Positions 37,072 to 46,429 are shown, numbered from the stretch's first letter. The stretch is DNA of 64,000 nt from Embleya sp051903075 (GCF_051903075.1 NZ_CP182423.1:3906001-3970000), one strand, 5' to 3'. A program made the numbers and translations. Notes: generated by a model from the letters alone, not told the origin.

Positions 37072-37701
37072 ATGGACGATGAACGAGCGTTGCGGCAGCG
37101 ACTGGTCGACGTCGGAGTGGAGTTGGTGCTCACCGAGGGCGCCGATGCAGTCGGCCTGCGGGAGATCGCCCGTCGAGCGGGGGTCTCGCACGGTGCACCG
37201 CGCCGCTACTTCCCGACACACCGCGACCTGCTGTCGGCCGTCGCCCGCCGGGGCTTCGAGGAATTGGGCGCGCGCTGTGCCGCGGCCGTCGCCGAAGCCG
37301 GCGCGCCACGGGACCAACTGGCCGCGCTGGCACACACGTACGTCGCCTACGCATTGGAGCGACGCGGCATGTTCGAGTTGATGTTCCGTCACGATCTGCT
37401 GGACAGCGGACAGCAGGGGCAAACCCCGAAGGAACCCCGACTGCGGGAGGTGACGCTCCCGATGTTCGAGCACGTAGTCGACCTCGTCGCCCGGTGCCGG
37501 GACGAGCGGCCGGAGCCCGCGGCCACAGCCGTCACCACCGCCGCCGCCACCACGGCCGCGCTGTGGTCCAACCTCCACGGCATCGCCCAACTGTGGTCCC
37601 GGAACAGCCTGCAACTCGTCCTGGGCCAAGGCTCCGTCGACGGCCCCGGCCGTCTCGTCGAAGCGTGCCTGGACGCCCACCTCGGCCCGGCTGCCCCGTG
37701 A
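37072..37701 (+). CDS. TetR-family repressor divergent from fabH
   Basis: This 209-aa protein has a TetR DNA-binding domain (LREIARRAGVSHGAPRRYFP, then THRDLLSAVARRGFEELG) and a C-terminal ligand domain typical of the TetR_C_13/WHG group (ALWSNLHGIAQLWSRNSLQ). The start codon lies directly after the second operator copy. It probably represses fabH and itself. The ligand is unknown; acyl compounds are plausible because of the neighbour. Confidence 0.9.
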   Translation: MDDERALRQRLVDVGVELVLTEGADAVGLREIARRAGVSHGAPRRYFPTHRDLLSAVARRGFEELGARCAAAVAEAGAPRDQLAALAHTYVAYALERRGMFELMFRHDLLDSGQQGQTPKEPRLREVTLPMFEHVVDLVARCRDERPEPAATAVTTAAATTAALWSNLHGIAQLWSRNSLQLVLGQGSVDGPGRLVEACLDAHLGPAAP

Positions 37702-37739
37702 GCGACCCGGTCGCCGGGGGCTGCGGCACTCGGGACCGC

Positions 37740-38117
37740 ATCGCTACCCGTTGGGATCCGGGATTCGAGGGCGGAGTGGCTCAAAGGCTTCGCGCGTCTC
37801 CCTCACCCATCCTGGGCTGACGACGTTCACCCTCAGCCCGAGGGGCATCTCGATGGCCGCAGCCCGGACGGACGCCTCCAGCCCGGCGTTGACAAGAGCG
37901 CCGAACGAGCTGCCCGGCGTGGGCTCCTGAAAGTCCCGCTGGTGAGAAGGCCACCTGTCCCAGTGGTTTGCCTTTCAGGCCGAGAGTGAACTCGTCGTCC
38001 GAAGGTGACGCGAGTGGGGGTCAGCTGACCGCCGGCCGCGCGGCAGATAACCGCGTCCGTCGGGGCGACCGGCACCCTCGGCCGTGCGGTCGCAGACGCG
38101 ATCACGATGATCGTCAT
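37740..38117 (-). pseudogene. Short-chain dehydrogenase, broken
   Basis: Read on the minus strand from 38117, the pieces are MTIIVIASATAR, then DDEFTLGLKGKPLGQVAFSP, AGLSGAHAG, then ALVNAGLEASVRAAAIEMP, LGLRVNVVSPGWVRET. These are in different frames but in the right order for the small SDRs of about 200 aa that often pair with LysR regulators. The catalytic Tyr/Lys region and several strands are deleted. Its ATG overlaps the stop of the SnoaL-like gene (ATGA), so they once formed an operon. Confidence 0.62.
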
Positions 38118-38557
38118 GCCGATTCCTTCTGTCCCCGGGCGAGGCGGGCCGGAAGGGGAGCCAACGGGAAGTTGGCCCAAACGTAGGTGTCCATCTGGTG
38201 CCGGTCACCGCTGAGGTTGTCCACTCGATCGACCTGGCCGGCGGCGTCGAAGTGCCACACCAGCGCCCACGCCGTGTCGACTTGGCCCACACCCTGGGTT
38301 GTCCAGCCTCGGTGGATGTCGACGACATACTCGCCGTTGCTGCCGAGAAATACAGGTTCGGCCTGGAAGCCCGCCCTCCCGAGTTGGTCGAAGAAGCCGA
38401 CCACTTCGTCGAGGCCGTGCCTGGTGCCCGACAGCGGGTGGTGGCCCGGGATGGTCCACTCGATGTCGGGAACCAGGACCGAGCTCATCGCTGAGACGTC
38501 GTTGGCGGCATAGGCGGAGAAGAACTGGTTGATGGCCTCGATCCTGGGGTCGGGCAC
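38114..38557 (-). CDS. SnoaL/NTF2-like protein
   Basis: This 147-aa protein of the NTF2-like superfamily shows EAINQFFSAYAANDVSAMSS, DIEWTIPGHHPLSGTRHGLD, VVGFFDQLGRAGFQAEP and WALVWHFDAAGQVDRVDN. Such proteins serve as cyclases, isomerases or ligand-binding proteins. It is the first gene of a former SnoaL-SDR pair whose second member is broken, and it is divergent from a broken LysR gene. It is intact but possibly no longer functional in context. Confidence 0.82.
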   Translation of the reverse strand: MPDPRIEAINQFFSAYAANDVSAMSSVLVPDIEWTIPGHHPLSGTRHGLDEVVGFFDQLGRAGFQAEPVFLGSNGEYVVDIHRGWTTQGVGQVDTAWALVWHFDAAGQVDRVDNLSGDRHQMDTYVWANFPLAPLPARLARGQKESA

Positions 38558-38682
38558 ACGGCTTCACTCGTCGTCATCTGGATACTCTCCGGCGTGTTCG
38601 GTACCGGGCCGTCCCGGTCGCGTGGTCAACGCTCCCGTCAGCCCGCCGTAGTCGTCCAATACCTGCTTCCATAACCTGGCGG

Positions 38683-38900
38683 CATGGATGTCGACACCCG
38701 CTTGCTGCGGTACTTCGCCACGTGGTCGAGGAAGGCAACCTCACGCGGGCCGCTGCACGGCTCTACATCTCGCGGCCCGCGCTGACGAAACAGATACGGC
38801 AGCTGGAAGCCCAGCTGGGAGTGAGCCCGTTCGTCCGTTCCCGCGTCGGGGACGACCCCACCGAGGCCGGTGAGGCTCCGGCTGCCCACGCCGGCGCCGT
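38683..38900 (+). pseudogene. LysR regulator, N-terminal remnant
   Basis: MDVDTRLLRYFAT is followed, after a frame change near 38720, by VVEEGNLTRAAARLYISRPA and LTKQIRQLEAQLGVSPF. This is a LysR winged helix. The next residues (RSRVGDDPTEAGEA) are corrupted and the effector domain is missing. It is divergent from the SnoaL/SDR pair it presumably controlled. Confidence 0.65.
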
Positions 38901-39017
38901 GCTGACCGGCCGGGACAATGCGCTGCGCGTCACTCGGGCCGCCACGACTGACCGCTGCTCCGATCCGACAGAGCCTGCCGGATCGGGCTGTTGGTGCCCG
39001 CTCGCTAGGCTGCGCGG

Positions 39018-39641
39018 ATGATCGATCCGAAGAGCCTGGCCAGTACTGCGGGTTACGCCGAAGCCGCCGATGTGCTCGTCGAGCAGTACGAGAGCGTGTC
39101 CTTCGCCGAGGTCCACCGTGATGTGTTGCATCTGTTCCCCTCGCAGCCCAGTGTGGTCCTGGACATCGGCGCCGGCAGCGGCCGCGATGCCGCCGCCCTG
39201 GCCCGCCTGGGGCATCGGGTCGTCGCCGTCGAGCCGACCGCGGAGTTGCGCTCCCTGGGCCGGCGGATCCACGCCGCCGAGTCGATCGAGTGGATCGACG
39301 ACTCGTTGCCCGAGCTGCGAGTGCTTCGCGCCCGGGACCAGCGGTTCGACCTGATCCTGCTGACAGCCGTGTGGATGCATCTGGACGAACCGCAGCGGGA
39401 GTCGGCGATGGAGGGCCTCGCCGGTCTGCTCGCCGTCGGAGGACAGGTGGTTTTGTCCTTGCGGCACGGCCCGGTTCCGGCGGGGCGGCGGATGTTCGCC
39501 GTGGGGTCGGACGAGACGGTGCGACTTGCCCGTCACTGCGGTCTGGGCCTCGTGCATCTCAGCGAGCGCGAGGATCCCCACGGCCGGTCGGGTGTGCGGT
39601 GGAGCTATGTGGGGCTGCGTCGAGAAGCCGTCGTCGCCTGA
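39018..39641 (+). CDS. Class I SAM-dependent methyltransferase
   Basis: This 207-aa protein has motif I VVLDIGAGSGRDAAALARL, the acidic end of strand 2 (VVAVEPTAELRSLG), and motif post-I/IV (FDLILLTAVWMHL). A GGQVVLSLRHGPVPAGRRMF segment follows. The Rossmann methyltransferase fold is complete. The substrate is not predictable. It stands alone between two broken genes. Confidence 0.87.
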   Translation: MIDPKSLASTAGYAEAADVLVEQYESVSFAEVHRDVLHLFPSQPSVVLDIGAGSGRDAAALARLGHRVVAVEPTAELRSLGRRIHAAESIEWIDDSLPELRVLRARDQRFDLILLTAVWMHLDEPQRESAMEGLAGLLAVGGQVVLSLRHGPVPAGRRMFAVGSDETVRLARHCGLGLVHLSEREDPHGRSGVRWSYVGLRREAVVA

Positions 39642-40200
39642 CGGGCTGCAGCGTTGCGAGCCCACCGTGCCTCCCGCGCGAATCGCGTTCCTTGGGGACG
39701 GAATGTGGACAGTACCCGCCCATGGGTCGGTCCGCAGTGTCGCAGCCGTATTGCCCGCCGCCCCCGGCGATGCTCGCCCATTCCGCGAGGCCGCCGAGCG
39801 CGGGCCCGCGAACGGCGCCGGTCAACCGACCACCACTGCTGTCGGCATCCGCAACACCTACGGCCAACCCGCGTACCGAGCTGTGTGGGTTTGATCCATT
39901 TCGACGAACACCCTTGGTGGACGTGATTCTTGCAGGTCGGTGCGCCGAGCGCGGCCGTCTTCGACCGCGCCTCGCGTCGATGTCGGATCCGGCGGCGTTC
40001 GATACTCGACGGTGCCGAATCGGGCACCGCCCCCTGGACGACCGCCGAGCGGCGGAGACGGTCTCGGGGGCGTCGGCGCCGCCCGCCGGGAACGATCACG
40101 GTCAGGGTCGGGCCGTGAGGGTGTCGTCGCGGTTCGCGTACTCGCGGCAAAGTCCGGGCGGCGAATGCTGCGTGGCACAGGGAGCCTCGGGGCGGCCCGG
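39642..40200. other. Intergenic, no gene recognised
   Basis: This 560-bp stretch has a mixed, in part less GC-rich composition near 39880-39930. No coding or RNA feature could be assigned. Confidence 0.4.
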
Positions 40201-40560
40201 TCACGAGAGGTTGGCCTCGAGGGTGATGTCGGGTCCGTTCAGGGCTTGACCGGCGGAGTCTCGGTAGACGGTGACGCGCGGGTCGGCGTCGTCGGGAAGG
40301 GGGGTGCTCAGGACGCCGACGTGGCGGTCGCCGTAGTGCCAGTTCTCCGGGCCGAAGCCGACGACCTTGTCGTAGGTGTTGCGGCCCATGATCACGGCGT
40401 CGACCGAGTCGAGGAACTCGAAGAAGCCCAAGTCGCCTGCGATCGGTCCTCCCAACTGCAGATGCGCCCGCACCGCCAGGTCGCGGTGGTCCTTCCAGGC
40501 GAAGCTTCTCCGTTTCCCCTTGCGGCGGATGTGGAGGCGGGGTCGGTACATCAGACGGGG
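40201..40560 (-). pseudogene. DHFR-like reductase, truncated
   Basis: The minus frame contains GDLGFFEFLDSVDAVIMGRN and TYDKVVGFGPENWHYGDRH, then VGVLSTPLPDD. These are the N-terminal half motifs of RibD_C/DHFR-like proteins (the MGRxTY box). The C-terminal half (normally containing a DGG...LTLxxxPVLLGxG region) is replaced by a short tail ending at 40201, and the extreme N-terminus is scrambled. Confidence 0.55.
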
Positions 40561-40611
40561 GCGTTGGCCGCCGCACTCGCGATCGCCCCGACGACACCCG
40601 GGGGGCGGCAC

Positions 40612-41040
40612 ATGCCCGCCACGCCGCCCGACCCACCCCCGAACGCCCGGACGGCGCGTTCGTCGCGACCACCACCGCCGACCGATGGGCCGGACAAACA
40701 GTACGCGTTCTCGACCTCAGCCTCTGACCCCCCCGGCCCGGGACGCCCGCCGTGAGAAGCCGGGGGGTCAGAGCCGCATTGCTCCCAGACGGAACACCGC
40801 GTGACGGCGAACCGCCGCCGCGCCGGGTCCGACGTTGCGCTGCGGTCGTCCCTCGGTGCCGTCGACCCATGCCCGTGCCTGTGCCCGTCGATGTTGGGGA
40901 GCGGTCGGGGCCGGTTGGTGAACAGGGATCCGAGCCGTTGCCGCGGGTTGCTTCGAGCCGGAGCCGGGCGTGGTGTCCTGCGTCGGCCGGTGTTGAACGG
41001 TGTCGTCACGTGGGGCCGATACGGCCGCGGTCGGGTGGCC
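40612..41040. other. Intergenic, no gene recognised
   Basis: A very GC-rich stretch between the DHFR-like remnant and the methyltransferase end. Nothing is supportable here. Confidence 0.4.
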
Positions 41041-41046
41041 GCGCGG

Positions 41047-42168
41047 TCAGATGTTCGTGGGCCATCGGGGTCCGGTGTCGGGGCGGTGGGCCCATACGTA
41101 TTGGGTGTCGGGTGTGACGGTCATGCCGTGGTCGTACAGCCCCGGGCCGCCCTCGGCGATCCACCGGTCCCAGGCCGCCTCCAGCTCGTCGCCCAGGCGC
41201 CGCGCTCCGCCCTGGTGCAGCGTGGTTCCGACGCCGGCCGAGGCGGAGTAGGTGGCCCAGGAGGTGTCGCCGTCGTGGATCCAGGCGTTGACGCCGTCGG
41301 CGTCGCGTGCGGCGTGTACGCGCAGTTCGGGTAGTGCGACGCGCAGCGCGAACATCAGGTGCGCGTCGTCGCACAACGGTGCCAGGTCCCGCGTGACACC
41401 GTGTTCGTCCTCGGCCGGTGCGTCGCCGCGGACGTCGGTGAACCGCGGTTCGGGCGGGGTGCCGCGGGCGGGCATGAACGTGGCGAGCCCCTGGACCCAG
41501 CCGCTCGCCGAGCGTCCGTCGTCGGCGACGGTCAACGCGACATGCCCCAGCCGCCCCCAGGGTGCGACCAGGCGGCCCCCGGGCGGGTTTGGGCGATCCA
41601 CGCCCACGGCACCCGCTCCACCGCGTAGGTCGAGACCACCCGATCCCACGCTGGCTGCGCCGGGAGGCCGTGCGCGCCGTCCCCGACCTCGACGCGCACA
41701 TTGGCCCCCGCCGAGGCGAGTGCCTTGCGGGCCTTCTGGGCCAGGTCGGGGTCGACCTCGACGCTGACGACGTTGCCCGCCCCGGCGCGCCGGGCGAGCA
41801 GGGCCGCGTTCCAGCCGGTCTCGGTGCCCAACTCCAGGACCCGGTGTCCGGGTTGCAGGAGCAGTGAGTCGAGCATGTCCACCACCAGCGCCTGGCACGA
41901 CAGGCTCGACGTGGGTACTCCGTCGACGACCTGCGTGACGGCGGCGTCGTCCGGCCCGGCGTACACCGACGACAGCCACGCGTCCTCGTCGACCGCGCGA
42001 TCACACCGGCACCCACGCCGCGCCGTCCCAGCGCCACAGCCGATCGGGCGCGAACGCGTCCCGGGGAGTGGCCTCCACCGCAGCCCGGATCCACGGCGCG
42101 CGCACAGGCCGGTCCCCGCGTCGTCGCATCTCGGCCGCCAGTCGCGACCGGGCCTCGATCGGATCCAC
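41047..42168 (-). pseudogene. PCMT-like methyltransferase of peptide-maturase type, two frameshifts
   Basis: Three consecutive frames give one methyltransferase of about 373 aa. The N-terminus is GTG-initiated VDPIEARSRLAAEMRRRGDR, then WIRAAVEATPRDAFAPDRLW. After a shift near 42003 come VDEDAWLSSVYAGPDDAAVT and HRVLELGTETGWNAALLARR. After a shift near 41580 the C-terminal part follows (GHVALTVADDGRSASGWVQG, then HDGDTSWATYSASAG). The leader and SAM domain resemble the protein-isoaspartate-methyltransferase-like enzymes of FxLD-lanthipeptide and ATP-grasp peptide systems. No lanthipeptide synthetase or ATP-grasp gene is nearby. Two single-base changes could be errors or real decay. Confidence 0.68.
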
Positions 42169-42174
42169 GGCGGG

Positions 42175-43093
42175 TTACTCGTCCTTCTTGTGTCGGCCGT
42201 TCGACGGCGGGGGAGCGTCCTTCGACGGATCCGGCGGCGGTTTCTCGTGTTGTCCCACGCTGCTTCAGCGCCGCACACACGCGCTGATCCTCGAACCGAT
42301 CCGTCCAAGGTGTCACCGCGGCCATCGCCTGGTCCTCAGGACCCGCCAGGTGGCTGCGGACCTCGCGAGGGATGTCCTCGTAGTAGCCGATGTACTCCCC
42401 GCGCACCACGTGGAGGCTGTCCTTGTCGTCTCCGGCTTTGGTGACCCTGCGCAGGGGACTGTGCACCGACTTCTCGTCGGTGAGGTCGACCTGGTGTTCC
42501 CAGGTTGCTTCGAGCGGGACCAACGCCAAGGTTTGGGCATGATCGGGCGAGGCTTGAAGGTGCGGCCGGACACGGATGAACTCGCGCATGGGCTCGCTGT
42601 CGCCGCGTTGATACGCGCCCAGCGCGGCGCGCATCTCCCGGACGATTGGCGCCCCCAGACGCTCGACCCACTTGCGGAGCGAGCCGAGCGGATCCCACCC
42701 GAGGTCGGGCATCACGAAGGTCGAGGAGGCATGAGCGCACAGCGACGCGATCGCGTTCGCGACCGAGTTCGGAAACCCCGAGACCACGCCGATCAGCGGC
42801 TTGAGATCCGGGACCAACGGCTTGAAGCCGGCGGAGGCGGCCCTCGCGAACATCGCGTTCCGTCGCCGTGCGTCCTTGAGGATGGCGTCGAAAGCGATCA
42901 TCACACTCGGAACCTTCGGAGCGAGGTCCGGCAGGCAAGGCCGCGAGTACGCGGTGTACCGCGTCGCCGTGTCCGTGGGCAAGGCATCGATAGCGGTCAC
43001 GACGCTGGGGACCTTCGGGGCGAAGTCCCGCTGGGGGAACCGCACATACGTCGCGTTCGTCATCATCGACGCGCTCGCGTGTACCGCGCTCAT
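42175..43093 (-). pseudogene. Hypothetical protein with internal PKVPS repeat, probable 3' frameshift
   Basis: From ATG 43093 the minus frame reads MSAVHASASMMTNATYVRFP and carries two copies of an APKVPSV-A-DA unit 90 bp apart (FAPKVPSVVTAIDALPTD; LAPKVPSVMIAFDAILKD). It then continues with a helical stretch (LGSLRKWVERLGAPIVREMR) and a charged C-terminal part (DEKSVHSPLRRVTKAGDDKD, VVRGEYIGYYEDIPREVRSH). The frame has no nearby stop. A one-base shift near 42270 would lead to PPPDPSKDAPPPSNGRHKKDE and a TAA at 42175, seven bases before the methyltransferase start. I do not recognise the family. The antisense frame is also open. Confidence 0.4.
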
Positions 43094-43104
43094 GGGCGGC
43101 CGTA

Positions 43105-43385
43105 AGGCTGGGGACCTTCGGGGTGGCGGGTGCGGCGCCGGTGGGATTGGCGGTGTATCTCGCGGTGGTGGGGTCGGACGAGGCGGACAAGTGGGCGAGC
43201 GTGGTCGGGTTGTTCGTGGCGTCGGCCGGGTTGTGGTGTCGGTGGCCTGGGCGCGTCGTGAACGCCCTGTGTCGGGTGGGCGGTCGGTGATCGACGGCCC
43301 GATCGGCGGCGGTATCGCGCAGGTGGTCGACACGGGCGGGAATGTGCGCGGCGGGCACCGGGCGGACCGGCCGAGCGCAACGCGT
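43105..43385 (+). pseudogene. Membrane-anchored hypothetical protein fragment
   Basis: Plus-strand pieces in two frames read PVGLAVYLAVVGSDEADKWA, SVVGLFVASAGLW, then SVAWARRERPVSGGRSVIDG and IGGGIAQVVDTGGNVRG. The membrane helix followed by a GGRSV...G..QVxxxGxNVRxG repeat is a common C-terminal arrangement of small actinobacterial membrane proteins. The pieces need one frameshift near 43240 and there is no clear start. Confidence 0.4.
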
Positions 43386-43557
43386 CCGCCCGGCCGTCCA
43401 GCCACGCGCGATGCCACACCGACGCCGCCTGCGGCGAGACGCCCGACCGACGCGCCTCATCCGCCTGCGACACACCCTCCGCGAACCAACCAGCCGCTCG
43501 CAACCGCGACTTCTCCCGGCACTCCCGCTTCGCCGGGGACGTCCCTGAACTCCCCAT
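43347..43557 (-). pseudogene. IS630-type transposase, N-terminal fragment
   Basis: The minus frame from 43557 reads KSRLRAAGWFAEGVSQADEA, RRSGVSPQAASVWHRAWLDG, RADALRSAGPPGA. This is the helix-turn-helix start of IS630-family transposases. It is cut after about 70 residues and converges with a membrane-protein fragment. Confidence 0.6.
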
Positions 43558-43629
43558 ACAACGGGTATGCCCCTGTTCGGCACTCTGTCAATCGGACTTG
43601 GAAACCTCAAGAACCGACAACCGAGCCGC

Positions 43630-44421
43630 TCACTGCGTGGGCTCACGGTTGTAGAGCTTCTTGGCGCACAGGTAGCTGCCCAGGGCGATCAGGGCGCACC
43701 ATCCGAGGGCGAGAATCGCGTTGTCGCCGATCGGGGTTCCCATCAGCAGCCCGCGCAGGGTCTCGATGAACGGGGTGAACGGCTGGTAATCGGCGAACCA
43801 TCGAAGCCCGGCGGGCATCGAGTCGGTGGGGACGAATCCGCTGCCCATCATCGGCAGGATCATCAGTGGCGTCAGCATGTTGCTCGCGGCCGCGACGCTC
43901 TTGGCCATGAGGGCCAGCGCTACCGACAGCCAGGTGAGCGCGAAAATGATCGACACGAGCACGCCGATCACGCCGAGCCATTCACCGAAGTCTGCGGTGG
44001 GCTCGAAGCCCACCAGCAGTGCGACGCCGGTGACGGCGGCCATGCTCAACAGGGTCTGGGCCAGGCTGCCCAGCACATGGCCGGTGAGCACCGAGACCCG
44101 GGCGATGGCCATGGTGCGGAACCGGGCGACGATGCCCTCGGTCATGTCGAGGGCCACCGAGATCGCGGTGCCCTGCGCGGCGGTGGCCGCGGTCATCAAG
44201 ATGACGCCGGGGACGACGTAGTTCACGTAGGTGTCCCTGCCGCCCGACGGACCGCCGAGGCCGCTGCCGAGGATGCCGCCGAGGACGTAGACGAACAGCA
44301 GCAGGAACACCACCGGGACCCCGGCGGCGGTGAGGGTGAGCGTCGGGTAGCGCAGCATGTGCCGCAACCGGCGGCGCAGCATGGTCATCGAATCGGTGAA
44401 GGCGTGGGCGGCGGTGCTCAT
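43630..44421 (-). CDS. ABC-2 type exporter permease (DrrB-like)
   Basis: This 263-aa protein has six hydrophobic segments and the ABC-2 permease motif region (PGVILMTAATAAQGTAISVA, TEGIVARFRTMAIARVSVLTG). It is of the size of daunorubicin-resistance permease DrrB. Its start overlaps the stop of the ATPase gene (ATGA), so the pair is cotranslated. It probably exports a small hydrophobic compound or antibiotic. Confidence 0.9.
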   Translation of the reverse strand: MSTAAHAFTDSMTMLRRRLRHMLRYPTLTLTAAGVPVVFLLLFVYVLGGILGSGLGGPSGGRDTYVNYVVPGVILMTAATAAQGTAISVALDMTEGIVARFRTMAIARVSVLTGHVLGSLAQTLLSMAAVTGVALLVGFEPTADFGEWLGVIGVLVSIIFALTWLSVALALMAKSVAAASNMLTPLMILPMMGSGFVPTDSMPAGLRWFADYQPFTPFIETLRGLLMGTPIGDNAILALGWCALIALGSYLCAKKLYNREPTQ

Positions 44422-45380
44422 CGGACGGGCTCCTGTTCCGCGACGGGGTTACCCGTCAGCGCGAAGAAGACATCGTCGAGGTCCGGGGTGTGGATTCGAA
44501 GTTCCTCCCCGGTGAGCGAGGCGCGGTCTAGCCGGTCGAGGAGGGCGCGCAACGACGGGACGTCGCCCTGGCCGGCGATCTGCAGAGTGAGTGCCTCGTC
44601 GTTCCGTGACACCACGTCCAGGGTCCGGGCCGCGAGGGCGTGCTCGCGTGCGTCGGCGAACCGCAGGGTGATGTGGCCTCCGCCGACCTGCCGCTTGAGC
44701 TCCTCCGCCGTGCCCTGGGCAACGATCCTTCCCCGGTGCAGCACCGCGATCCGGTCGGCGAGCCGGTCGGCCTCGTCGAGGTACTGGGTGGTGAGGAGGA
44801 TCGTGACGCCTTCGTCGGTCACCAGACGGCGGATGATGTCCCACATGGTGCGCCTGCTGCGCGGGTCGAGGCCCGTGGTGGGCTCGTCGAGGAAGATCAC
44901 CCGGGGGCGGCCGACGAGTGTCATCGCGAGGTCGAGGCGGCGGCGCATCCCGCCGGAGTACGTCACCGCGGGTTTGCGGGCCGCGTCCACCAGGTCGAAC
45001 CGTGCCAGCAGGTCGGTGACGCACTGCCGCCGTTCCCCGCGGGGCAGGTGGTGCAGGTCGGCCATCAGCAGCAGGTTCTCCTCGCCGGTGAGAAAGCCGT
45101 CAACCGCGGAGAACTGGCCCGTGACGCCGATCGCGGCACGGACCGCGTCGGGATCACGAACCACATCGTGGCCGGCGACCCGGATGTCGCCGGCGTCGGC
45201 TCGGATGAGCGTGGACAGGATTTGCACCATGGTGGTCTTGCCTGCGCCGTTCGGCCCGAGGAGCGCGAAGACCGATCCTGCGGGGATGTCGAGGTCGATG
45301 CCGCTCAGCACCACGTGGTCGCCGTACGCCTTGCGTACCGCGGCCGCGAAGAGGGCTGGGGGAACGAGGTGAGTGGTCAT
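44418..45380 (-). CDS. ABC exporter ATP-binding protein (DrrA-like)
   Basis: This 320-aa ATPase has Walker A GPNGAGKTTMV, signature YSGGMRRRLDLAMTL, Walker B RVIFLDEPTTGLDPRSRRTM and the H/switch region TTQYLDEADRLADRI. The C-terminal extension ends in TPDLDDVFFALTGNPVAEQ, as in DrrA. An ATG at 45380 gives the family start; the in-frame codons upstream have no similarity. It is divergent from a MarR/GbsR-type regulator with an inverted repeat between them. Confidence 0.92.
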   Translation of the reverse strand: MTTHLVPPALFAAAVRKAYGDHVVLSGIDLDIPAGSVFALLGPNGAGKTTMVQILSTLIRADAGDIRVAGHDVVRDPDAVRAAIGVTGQFSAVDGFLTGEENLLLMADLHHLPRGERRQCVTDLLARFDLVDAARKPAVTYSGGMRRRLDLAMTLVGRPRVIFLDEPTTGLDPRSRRTMWDIIRRLVTDEGVTILLTTQYLDEADRLADRIAVLHRGRIVAQGTAEELKRQVGGGHITLRFADAREHALAARTLDVVSRNDEALTLQIAGQGDVPSLRALLDRLDRASLTGEELRIHTPDLDDVFFALTGNPVAEQEPVR

Positions 45381-45504
45381 GGGTTCCGCTTCCGTCGACG
45401 AGCTTCCACTGGCCTTCACGTATCGGTAATAGTTGCGTTGCATCCACTGAATCGTCAATCACGTTCTTGTGAAGCAATGACATAAGTGCAGGTAGGAGCG
45501 GCAA

Positions 45505-45554
45505 ATCGTTGCATGGGGGATGGCAGGTAATGCAACGATAGGGTGTTGCATTAA
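45505..45554. promoter_or_regulatory. Operator of the ABC exporter/regulator divergent promoter
   Basis: ATCGTTGCAT at 45505-45514 and ATGCAACGAT at 45530-45539 form a perfect 10-bp inverted repeat with a 15-bp spacer. An additional TGTTGCATTA half-site follows near 45544-45553, and GTTGCAT also occurs near 45438. The 209-bp gap is markedly AT-richer than average. These are likely sites for the regulator encoded at 45590. Confidence 0.7.
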
Positions 45555-45589
45555 ACTGGTTCGGACGTCGAACAGTGGAGGACGCCTCG

Positions 45590-46324
45590 ATGCCCGGCGA
45601 CCGACTCACACTCCAGGACAGGCAGCAGATCGCCGCGGGGCTGCGCGGGGAACTGACCTACGCCGCCATCGGCCGCCGCATCGGGCGGCCCACGTCGACC
45701 GTCACCCGCGAGGTGATGCGCAATGGCGGCCCGCGCGGCTACCACGCCGAGACGGCCCACCAAGCGGGCGCAAGGCACGTGCGTCAGCGCAGGACCCCCA
45801 CGCCGTCGGCCCCACCCGAAAGGGCCGACCTCGACGGGCGCGATCCGCGGATCGCGGACGAAGTCGGCGCGCAAAGCATGGAGTTGATGATTCAGGCGGG
45901 GCTCCCACCGATGATGGCCAAGGTGCTCGCCGCACTGTTCACCACCGACAGCGGCAGCCTCACCTCTGCGGACCTCGTGCGACGCCTGCGGGTCAGTCCC
46001 GCCTCCGTCTCCAAGGCCGTCGGCTACTTGGAGAACCAGGCACTCGTCAAGCGCGAGCGCGACCCCCGCAGCCGCGCCGAGCGCTATGCCATCGAAGACG
46101 ACGCGGTGTTCACCTCCATCATCGCCGGCGCGCGCAACCAGACCCGGATCGCCGAAGCCTGCGCGGCCGGAGCCCGCAAGCTTGGCCCCACCACCCCTGC
46201 CGGCGCCCGACTGGAGAACACGAGCCGGTTCCTCCACCACGTCATCGACGACCTGGTCCGCTCGGCCGAGCACTGGCACAGGATCTACTCCACCCGCCCT
46301 CGACAGACACCCGCAACCGACTGA
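45590..46324 (+). CDS. GbsR/MarR-type regulator with an extra N-terminal helix-turn-helix
   Basis: This is about 244 aa. The first 65 residues (LTLQDRQQIAAGLRGELTYA, then IGRRIGRPTSTVTREVMRNG) resemble the N-terminal HTH of IS30-type transposases. Then comes a GbsR-like winged helix (QAGLPPMMAKVLAALFTTDS, DLVRRLRVSPASVSKAVGYL, VKRERDPRSRAERYAI) and a helical C-terminus. Two DNA-binding domains in one regulator is a recurrent actinobacterial design. It likely represses the divergent exporter. GGAGG precedes the ATG at 45590; a GTG five codons upstream lies before that site and is less likely. Confidence 0.82.
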   Translation: MPGDRLTLQDRQQIAAGLRGELTYAAIGRRIGRPTSTVTREVMRNGGPRGYHAETAHQAGARHVRQRRTPTPSAPPERADLDGRDPRIADEVGAQSMELMIQAGLPPMMAKVLAALFTTDSGSLTSADLVRRLRVSPASVSKAVGYLENQALVKRERDPRSRAERYAIEDDAVFTSIIAGARNQTRIAEACAAGARKLGPTTPAGARLENTSRFLHHVIDDLVRSAEHWHRIYSTRPRQTPATD

Positions 46325-46429
46325 GCGGGTCACGGCCGCAGGCCTCGCGCACATCGCTTCCGTCACGATGCCCACCATCACGCCTGACGGCCCTGTCCTC
46401 AGGCAACGTCGTCGCGCTCTGGAGGCGAT

